From a bacterium (GTDB lineage Archaea; Thermoproteota; Nitrososphaeria; Nitrososphaerales; CADDZS01), in assembly GCA_027310845.1 (NCBI GenBank), contig DAIDAB010000040.1, positions 4,439 to 13,094 on the forward strand: 8,656 bases of DNA, in the 5' to 3' direction. Below are positions 5,175 to 8,656 of the stretch, piece by piece; the first letter of the stretch is position 1, and each line of letters begins with the position of its first letter. The position numbers and the translations under genes were made by a program. The notes below the pieces were generated by a model. It was not told the origin of the DNA, searched no databases, and saw only the letters and a program-made list of their open reading frames with translations.

Positions 5175-5423
5175 TCACCTACTCTCCGAAGCACGACGCT
5201 TTACCGTCACTATCGTGTTCCCATTGTCGCCGGTCTTGACCGAAATTACCTCGTGACCTAGAAGACGTGCAAGCGATGGCAAATCTTCCCTCGCTGCAGG
5301 ATCCCGTGTTGTCACTTCCAAGACATCTCCTGTTGCTATGGAATTGATTTGACGACGAAATTCTTGCGGCAGTCCGTTTCCACAACCAAGATCTCCGGCA
5401 TCGTATTTGTGAGATGTGGCCAT
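5175..5423 (-). CDS. TusA/SirA-like sulfur carrier lacking the CPxP motif
   Basis: 82 residues with the TusA layout: strand and motif loop (KYDAGDLGCGNGLPQEF), first helix (RRQINSIATGD), strand VLEVTTRDPAAREDLPSLAR with the typical D-P-x-x-x-x-D-x-P-x pattern, helix LARLLGHEVISV and a last strand (NGNTIVTVKRR). TusA proteins carry persulfide on the cysteine of a C-P-x-P motif. Here that loop reads Cys14-Gly-Asn-Gly-Leu-Pro: the cysteine stays, both prolines shift. It may still take sulfur, or it may have a different role. The ATG at 5423 has GGTG about nine bases upstream and follows the dsrE stop by 19 bases. The stop is embedded in the ribosome site of the next gene. Confidence 0.82.
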   Translation of the reverse strand: MATSHKYDAGDLGCGNGLPQEFRRQINSIATGDVLEVTTRDPAAREDLPSLARLLGHEVISVKTGDNGNTIVTVKRRASESR

Positions 5424-5442
5424 TTATTTCGGACACCTTTGT

Positions 5443-5814
5443 CTAGCTAAAGCTGGTGGCTCTTGCCCCGGCGGCAATTTCTTCGACTATCTTGGCTGCT
5501 CCGACTATGGTTGCGCCTTCGGCCAATTGTTCTTCAGTAATGCCGCGTGGTTTAGTACAGGCCCCACAAAGCCACACCCTTCCTCCATTTCCGATCAGAT
5601 CAGAGTAGACCTTCGATAAAGGCGGCAGTCCTTTTGATTCGATCCCCTGTGTGCCGTTCTTCGTTCCCAGCCAAACGGCCTCGACCGTACACACAACAAT
5701 TGCCTCTTGACCTGCAGTCGCCGCGACATTTGCCGCAACGAACGGAAGAGATGCTCGCTCGGGATCCTCCTTTCCATGCGTACAGTTAAAGATCAGTTTG
5801 CCGTTGTTGTTCAG
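5443..5814 (-). CDS. DsrE-family sulfur-transfer protein, probable CTG start
   Basis: DsrE/TusD-like protein that would pass persulfide sulfur to or from a TusA partner in the cytoplasm. The conserved frame covers 123 residues, the usual length. The N-terminal strand is KLIFNCTHGKED, followed by a helix (ERASLPFVAANVAATAG), a strand (EAIVVCTVEAVWLG), a central G-I-E-S-K-G-L-P-P-L region and the motif strand RVWLCGACTKPRGI, then a helix beginning TEEQLAEGA. Cys83 in the L-C-G-A-C motif is the family's active cysteine; Cys86, Cys11 and Cys42 are extra. The frame opens at 5820 with no ATG, GTG or TTG before the domain begins. The CTG at 5814 with GGTG ten bases upstream is the best start; a GTG at 5694 would remove a third of the fold. 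First gene of the operon, with a TATA box at about 5860-5852. Confidence 0.8.
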   Translation of the reverse strand: MNNNGKLIFNCTHGKEDPERASLPFVAANVAATAGQEAIVVCTVEAVWLGTKNGTQGIESKGLPPLSKVYSDLIGNGGRVWLCGACTKPRGITEEQLAEGATIVGAAKIVEEIAAGARATSFS

Positions 5815-5823
5815 CTTACTTTA

Positions 5824-5829
5824 CACCAA
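5824..5829 (-). promoter_or_regulatory. Ribosome-binding site that decides the dsrE start
   Basis: On the minus strand, TTGGTG ends ten bases before the CTG at 5814. GGTG is part of the archaeal Shine-Dalgarno core GGAGGTGAT and is also seen before the tusA-like gene (GGTG) and the 94-residue gene (AGGTGAG), so the operon uses this signal consistently. Confidence 0.45.
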
Positions 5830-5851
5830 ATTATGCACTCAATATCTGTGA

Positions 5852-5860
5852 GACTTATAG
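5852..5860 (-). promoter_or_regulatory. TATA box of the sulfur operon
   Basis: CTATAAGTC on the minus strand. Transcription would start about 26 bases on, near 5830, leaving a leader of about 16 bases before the CTG at 5814 that just holds the GGTG site. No other good TATA candidate precedes the operon. Confidence 0.5.
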
Positions 5861-5898
5861 TCTAGGATAGGCCGACGAGGGTTTTAGCTCCGGGAAAG

Positions 5899-5906
5899 CT
5901 TATTTC
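5899..5906 (+). promoter_or_regulatory. TATA-like box of the Lrp-like regulator
   Basis: CTTATTTC, about 26 bases before the middle of the inverted repeat at 5917-5934. A start site near 5928 would give a leader of about 25 bases before the TTG at 5954. Weak match, supported mainly by position. Confidence 0.35.
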
Positions 5907-5916
5907 TTCCAAAAAC

Positions 5917-5934
5917 CGCCGTCGCACTACGGCG
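5917..5934 (+). promoter_or_regulatory. Perfect inverted repeat, candidate operator
   Basis: CGCCGT-cgcact-ACGGCG, a perfect 6-bp inverted repeat with a 6-base centre, lies between the TATA-like box and the start of the regulator gene and would overlap the predicted transcription start. A dimeric regulator bound here would block its own gene. As RNA it could also form a leader hairpin. The role is inferred. Confidence 0.45.
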
Positions 5935-5953
5935 TTGGGAAGATAGAAAGGGA

Positions 5954-6931
5954 TTGGATCAGCTCGATTTCAAGATATTCAAATCAGTTGGCTTCCGTCC
6001 TTTTGGGAGATCTGCCGGAGACCTTTCGAGATTGAACCCCTGGGTGATTGCTCGGAAAGTAGGGGCTGATGGAAATACGGTCAAAGCCCGAATATCCAAG
6101 ATGAAAAAGAATGGTTTCATAAAGTACTTTCAAATCTACCCGAACTACCAACTCCTAGGAATCAATGGATCGGCTTATTTGTTTGAGCTGGATGATGTCG
6201 TAGAAAAGTACGAGATAATAGAAAAGTGCTCACTCGTTGACGGGGTAGTTGAGATCCACAATTTCATCGGATCAAACATTTGCATAGATTTTACGTATCA
6301 GGACAGTCGGGACGAAAGACGCAGGCTGGACTTATTTTGCGAGTTGACGCGCTGCGCTTCACCCGAAAAGTTCTACGACCGGGTCATGCCCCAACTTGGA
6401 GGTGATAACATGACGAATTCGGACTGGCGGATAATCAAGGCTCTCAGATATGATGCCTTCAAACCCCTGCCCAAGGTGGCAAAAGAATTAGGGTTCACCG
6501 TAAAGACTGTTCGGAACCGCTTTGAAAGGATGGTTCAAAACAACGCTGTAATTATTGTGCCGATGGTAAATCCTGCCGCGATTCCCGATACGATAACCTA
6601 TTCCCTCCTGATATACCCATTACCATCTAAGAAGGAATCTGTAAAGCAAAGGACGATGGAAGAGTTCGAGAACTCTTGCTTTCTAGTAGAAGATAGCTCA
6701 ATTCATGCGAATGCGATGCTTTGCTTGGCTGCCCGGACGCTGTCTGAGACAGAAGACAGCCTAATCAGAGCAAGAAAGATCGAGGGAATGTTGAATGCGA
6801 AGCTTTTGGTTCTGAAGGAGATGAAAGAGTATACGCAGTGGATCGATTCTGCAATTGACAGAAAAATTGCTGAAACCACAAAGCAAGAAGAACCCTCCGT
6901 ACCGAGATTGATGCTGAACGAAACAAACTGA
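5954..6931 (+). CDS. Lrp/AsnC-like regulator with two winged-helix halves
   Basis: Transcription factor of 325 residues made of two similar halves. Half one: a winged helix at about 25-62 (NPWVIARKVGADGNTVKARI, then SKMKKNGFIKYFQIYPN) and a beta-rich part to about 145. Half two: a winged helix at about 152-200 (NSDWRIIKALRYDAFKPLPK, then VAKELGFTVKTVRNRFERM) followed by a RAM-like part to about 300. A typical Lrp protein is about 150 residues, so this is a tandem version that could act as a built-in dimer. The C-terminal 25 residues are a charged tail. The start is TTG at 5954, directly after AAGGGA; the frame remains open upstream but without a better start. It is divergent from the dsrE-tusA-osmC operon with 139 bases between them, so it likely controls that operon and itself; the effector is unknown. 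Confidence 0.8.
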   Translation: MDQLDFKIFKSVGFRPFGRSAGDLSRLNPWVIARKVGADGNTVKARISKMKKNGFIKYFQIYPNYQLLGINGSAYLFELDDVVEKYEIIEKCSLVDGVVEIHNFIGSNICIDFTYQDSRDERRRLDLFCELTRCASPEKFYDRVMPQLGGDNMTNSDWRIIKALRYDAFKPLPKVAKELGFTVKTVRNRFERMVQNNAVIIVPMVNPAAIPDTITYSLLIYPLPSKKESVKQRTMEEFENSCFLVEDSSIHANAMLCLAARTLSETEDSLIRARKIEGMLNAKLLVLKEMKEYTQWIDSAIDRKIAETTKQEEPSVPRLMLNETN

Positions 6932-7135
6932 ATCTTTGGACAGGTTGGTGGTAGGAAAAACATCATCATGAGTGTCATGTCCGGCGCTTCGATCTCAGTG
7001 CAACCGCTCAGTGTGACGGCCTCGACTTTTCTTTCAGGAATGAAATTCTTCCAAGGGGTAACGTCAATAAATCTGAAGCAATCGAACCAGATTTGGTGAG
7101 CTAATCCTTCACAATGTCAGAGCGCCGAACCTAAA

Positions 7136-7220
7136 GTTAGACGCTCGGCGAGCGCATGGACGCTCTAAAGAGGGTTAGGATGTGAAACCGAGTATTTTAC
7201 GGCATGCTAGGGCGTTCCTA
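7136..7220 (+). repeat. Repeat R2, degenerate copy of R3
   Basis: Aligns with R3 over about 85 bases. GACGCTCTAAAGAG at 7159-7172 is identical to 8115-8128, then GTTAGGATGTGAAACCGAG corresponds to GTAGGATTTGAATCCGAG, a T-rich spacer follows, and GGCATGCTAGGGCGTTCCTA corresponds to the tRNA-Asp-derived core, now degraded. The upstream GTTAGA also matches. It lies 121 bases before the antitoxin gene. Confidence 0.55.
7142..7154 (+). repeat. Perfect hairpin CGCTC-GGC-GAGCG
   Basis: Perfect 5-bp inverted repeat with a 3-base loop. The same arm recurs as AGAGCG at 7119-7124 and CGCTCT at 7161-7166, so alternative larger hairpins are possible. It lies within the upstream part of R2. Confidence 0.5.
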
Positions 7221-7313
7221 GTACATGATTTAGTATCCATCTTGGAGTAGCAGAGCCCACACTTCGTTTCCTGTTAATATCGTGCTATAGGTGGAGGTAT
7301 AACCTAACAGTAA

Positions 7314-7321
7314 GATTTAAG
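7314..7321 (+). promoter_or_regulatory. TATA box of the AbrB-VapC pair
   Basis: GATTTAAG, centred about 24 bases before the ATG at 7341. This spacing puts transcription start at or next to the start codon, as for unleadered archaeal mRNAs, and explains the lack of a ribosome site. Confidence 0.5.
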
Positions 7322-7340
7322 ACTTTGCAGTTATACACAA

Positions 7341-7592
7341 ATGTACATGCGCCTAAAGAGCAAAGTAGGCCCAAAGGGACAGGCAGTAATTCCAAAGGAA
7401 GTAAGAGATATTCTGGGCATCGCTCCCGGAGATGAGGTCTTCTTTGAGATAGGCGATAAGGAGGCAAAGGTCAAGCCAGCAAAAGGAAGATCTAGTGTTT
7501 CGGAGCTGATTGCAATCGTTCCAAGCAAGAGTAAGATTTCAAAAGACATCGATGTTAAGAAGTTAATACTTTCAGAGACATCAGAGGTCTAG
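7341..7592 (+). CDS. AbrB/MazE-type antitoxin
   Basis: 83-residue antitoxin with a swapped-hairpin AbrB domain at the N-terminus: SKVGPKGQAVIPKEVRDILG, then I-A-P-G-D-E-V-F-F-E-I and a short strand (AKVKP). The K-G-Q-x-x-I-P-K-x-V-R-x-x-L-G-I-x-P-G-D motif is diagnostic. Residues 50-83 form a Lys/Ser-rich tail with a short amphipathic helix, suited to binding and blocking the toxin next to it. The protein should bind DNA as a dimer and repress its own promoter. The ATG at 7341 is the first in frame, with a second at 7347. The toxin gene follows after eight bases. It is a different antitoxin family from the ribbon-helix-helix protein at 2422. Confidence 0.9.
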   Translation: MYMRLKSKVGPKGQAVIPKEVRDILGIAPGDEVFFEIGDKEAKVKPAKGRSSVSELIAIVPSKSKISKDIDVKKLILSETSEV

Positions 7593-7600
7593 ATACAGTT

Positions 7601-8011
7601 ATGGTTTATCTCGATTCCAATGTCTTTGTTTACGCAGTAACCCATGACCCTGCAAGGTATGGTAAAGCCAAGAAGGCAATTGCGTTTCTAAGGAGTATTG
7701 AGGAAGGCGAGATCGAAGGGGCGACATCCTTTCTCACCTGGGATGAATTGATTTGGGTTGTATGGAAACTAGAAGGAAGGGACGCGGGGGTTCGCTCCGG
7801 CGAAGCATTGCTCAGACTCGATAATCTTGCAATTTTACCTGTAAACTTTTCAGTAATGCATAAAGCTCAGGAATTGATTGAGAGATATCAGTTAAAGCCT
7901 CGAGATTCGATACACGTCGCTAGTGCTCTGATGGGTGGAGAGAAGGAAATAATCAGTGATGATGCAGAGCTTGATATTGTCAGAGAAATAAAGAGACGTT
8001 CGCTTAACTAG
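7601..8011 (+). CDS. vapC: VapC-type PIN-domain toxin
   Basis: PIN-domain ribonuclease, 136 residues. The catalytic acids are present: Asp5 in VYLDSNVFVYA, Glu49 in TWDELIWV, Asp102 in KPRDSIHVASAL, and Asp120/Asp121 in IISDDAELD. The P-R-D-S-I-H-V-A-S-A motif is typical of archaeal VapC. It is complete and should be active when not bound by the AbrB-type antitoxin encoded eight bases upstream. It shares little with the other toxin at 2652 outside the catalytic positions, so the two pairs are separate acquisitions rather than a duplication. The module is bounded by R2 upstream and R3 downstream; the T8 run of R3, 137 bases after the stop, may end its transcript. Confidence 0.9.
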   Translation: MVYLDSNVFVYAVTHDPARYGKAKKAIAFLRSIEEGEIEGATSFLTWDELIWVVWKLEGRDAGVRSGEALLRLDNLAILPVNFSVMHKAQELIERYQLKPRDSIHVASALMGGEKEIISDDAELDIVREIKRRSLN

Positions 8012-8085
8012 CTTGGTCTCTTGCGGTCCAACTTATCGAGCGCGAGCCAATGTACGCTATCTATTCGGAACGCTACCACACCCAA

Positions 8086-8172
8086 GGTCGAGTTAGATAG
8101 TCGGCAGCCACTCAGACGCTCTAAAGAGAGTAGGATTTGAATCCGAGTTTTTTTTGCCCGGCCTGGGCGCCT
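8086..8172 (+). repeat. Repeat R3 carrying the tRNA-Asp 3' end
   Basis: Best-preserved copy. GTTAGATAG, GACGCTCTAAAGAG (8115-8128), GGATTTGAATCCGAG (8133-8147), T8 (8148-8155), then GCCCGGCCTGGGCGCCT (8156-8172). The last 17 bases equal 3161-3177 and include the 14-base end of tRNA-Asp. GGATTTGAATCC is itself a near palindrome close to an inverted T arm. Confidence 0.65.
8148..8155 (+). terminator. T8 run, candidate terminator of the AbrB-VapC pair
   Basis: Eight consecutive T on the coding strand, 137 bases downstream of the toxin stop. Archaeal RNA polymerase stops at T-rich tracts without needing a hairpin; the tract lies between the inverted T-arm-like block and the tRNA-Asp core of R3. 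Confidence 0.4.
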
Positions 8173-8505
8173 ATACTTCGGGTTATATTCCTGTTCGTAA
8201 GTTAGACTCCAAGCGCCGCACATTGAGCACAAATCAATGAAAGAGTCTGCAGAATTCCAAAGCGACCAGTCAGCCGACAATATCGTCAACTGTGTTCGCG
8301 TTTACTCGTTTTGACAATCTGTAGGTGCAAGTTCTGTCCTCGCGGAGGAATGCACATCGGAGCGGAAACTGAATAGCGCCCAGACGTGACAGTCACCGTA
8401 GTTACCGAATTTTGTAGATTGCCAGTCAAGCATTAAGAATCGTCCGACTCTTTCCATCGAAACGAGAGAGATTCTCATGAGTCTATTTAACCAATTATCA
8501 TTTAC

Positions 8506-8531
8506 TGTCGTAACTATTTATAGTCGCGACA
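8506..8531 (+). promoter_or_regulatory. TATA box flanked by an inverted repeat
   Basis: TATTTATAG (8515-8523) is centred about 27 bases before the ATG at 8546, as for an unleadered transcript. It sits between TGTCG (8506-8510) and CGACA (8527-8531), a perfect inverted pair 16 bases apart. A dimer bound here would cover the TATA box, which suits autoregulation by the regulator encoded next. Confidence 0.5.
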
Positions 8532-8545
8532 TTTTATGATTCCCA

Positions 8546-8656
8546 ATGAATCAGACCGAAATTCGAGTTCTCCGCCTTCTTAAAGCAGCTAGTGACCACT
8601 CTACAAAGGTTGGGAATTTAGCAAACGGACTCAAGATCACGCGTAGATCTGTCGAA
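8546..8656 (+). CDS. Probable winged-helix regulator, cut by the window end
   Basis: Only the first 37 codons are in the window. The start is fixed: ATG at 8546 with a TGA in frame just upstream and a TATA box about 27 bases before it. The N-terminus begins MNQTEIRVLRLLKAASD, then LANGLKITRRSVE, the helix-turn-helix order of winged-helix regulators (an initial helix, a turn with G, then a recognition helix starting T-R-R-S-V). MarR-, ArsR- and Lrp-like classes cannot be separated from this short piece. Its promoter lies within an inverted repeat, which suggests it controls itself. It is outside the stretch bounded by tRNA-Asp and R3, so it may belong to the host side of the insertion. Confidence 0.6.
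   Translation, partial: MNQTEIRVLRLLKAASDHSTKVGNLANGLKITRRSVE

Larger units (their letters stand above)
6932..7340. other. Intergenic region between regulator and toxin-antitoxin pair
   Basis: No convincing gene. A 43-codon frame at 6968-7099 (ATG to TGA) has no recognisable features. From 7119 the DNA is rich in inverted GAGCG/CGCTC blocks and merges into repeat R2. The antitoxin promoter is at its end. Confidence 0.5.
8012..8545. other. Gene-free stretch around R3
   Basis: Apart from R3 and the promoter at its end, no gene is supported. A minus-strand frame at 8008-8289 runs through R3 and shows no protein-like pattern. GTGACAGTCAC at 8385-8395 is a perfect 11-base palindrome of unknown meaning. 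GCGGAGGAATG near 8344 looks like a ribosome site plus ATG but the frame ends after eight codons. Confidence 0.5.

Noticed and set aside
5595..5777. Minus-strand 60-codon frame overlapping the dsrE-like gene
   Set aside because: Arg-rich and without protein pattern; the real DsrE frame runs through the same bases and continues the family sequence to 5814.
6968..7099. 43-codon plus-strand frame downstream of the regulator
   Set aside because: It has an ATG and no stops, but no ribosome site, promoter or protein-like pattern; a frame of this length is expected by chance.
8008..8289. Minus-strand 93-codon frame after the second toxin gene
   Set aside because: It crosses repeat R3, including the T8 run and the tRNA-Asp core, and shows no domain pattern.
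1..8656. CRISPR array
   Set aside because: No regularly spaced identical repeats were seen; the R1-R3 copies are far apart and unequal.

Overview
The window looks like accessory DNA from an archaeon, most plausibly the Thaumarchaeota (Nitrososphaerota) or a close relative. The evidence is: tRNA-Lys and tRNA-Asp genes interrupted at non-canonical positions, no encoded CCA, TATA-box promoters about 26-30 bases before unleadered starts, GGTG-type ribosome sites inside the one clear operon, VapBC and AbrB/VapC toxin-antitoxin pairs, and two remnants of tyrosine integrases that read like thaumarchaeal ones. The lineage is an inference; no rRNA or other marker gene is present.

Layout. 1-1084 (minus strand): a 50-residue one-helix membrane protein, an overlapping small ORF, and an unrecognised 232-residue protein. 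1085-1867: no intact gene, but a decayed tyrosine integrase (about 1255-1645, minus). 1868-2273: two tRNA genes placed back to back, tRNA-Lys(TTT) on minus and tRNA-Asp(GTC) on plus, each with mobile-element debris beyond its 3' end. 2386-3092: a VapBC pair. 3093-3737: a repeat carrying the tRNA-Asp 3' end (R1), then the N-terminal part of a second integrase that lacks the catalytic domain. 3756-5814 (minus): a compact five-gene operon, dsrE-like, tusA-like, an unknown 94-residue protein, an SRPBCC protein and an OsmC protein. A regulator with two Lrp/AsnC-like halves (5954-6931) is transcribed divergently. 6932-8545: a second toxin-antitoxin pair (AbrB-type antitoxin with PIN toxin) between two further copies of the repeat (R2, R3). 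8546-8656: the first 37 codons of a probable winged-helix regulator with a well-formed promoter.

How it fits together. The exact sequence CCCGGCCTGGGCGC, which ends the tRNA-Asp gene, recurs at R1 and R3, so the DNA from 2274 to 8172 can be read as one or two stacked insertions at tRNA-Asp. The cargo would be toxin-antitoxin pairs at the edges (island maintenance) and a thiol/sulfur-handling operon under a local regulator in the middle. DsrE and TusA proteins carry persulfide sulfur and OsmC proteins reduce peroxides through thiols, so persulfide/sulfane-sulfur handling or redox defence is the natural guess. The TusA-like protein lacks the normal CPxP motif and two operon members have no assigned role, so the system may be a variant not yet described. 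The operon, its regulator and the repeat-bounded toxin-antitoxin modules are the parts most worth following up.
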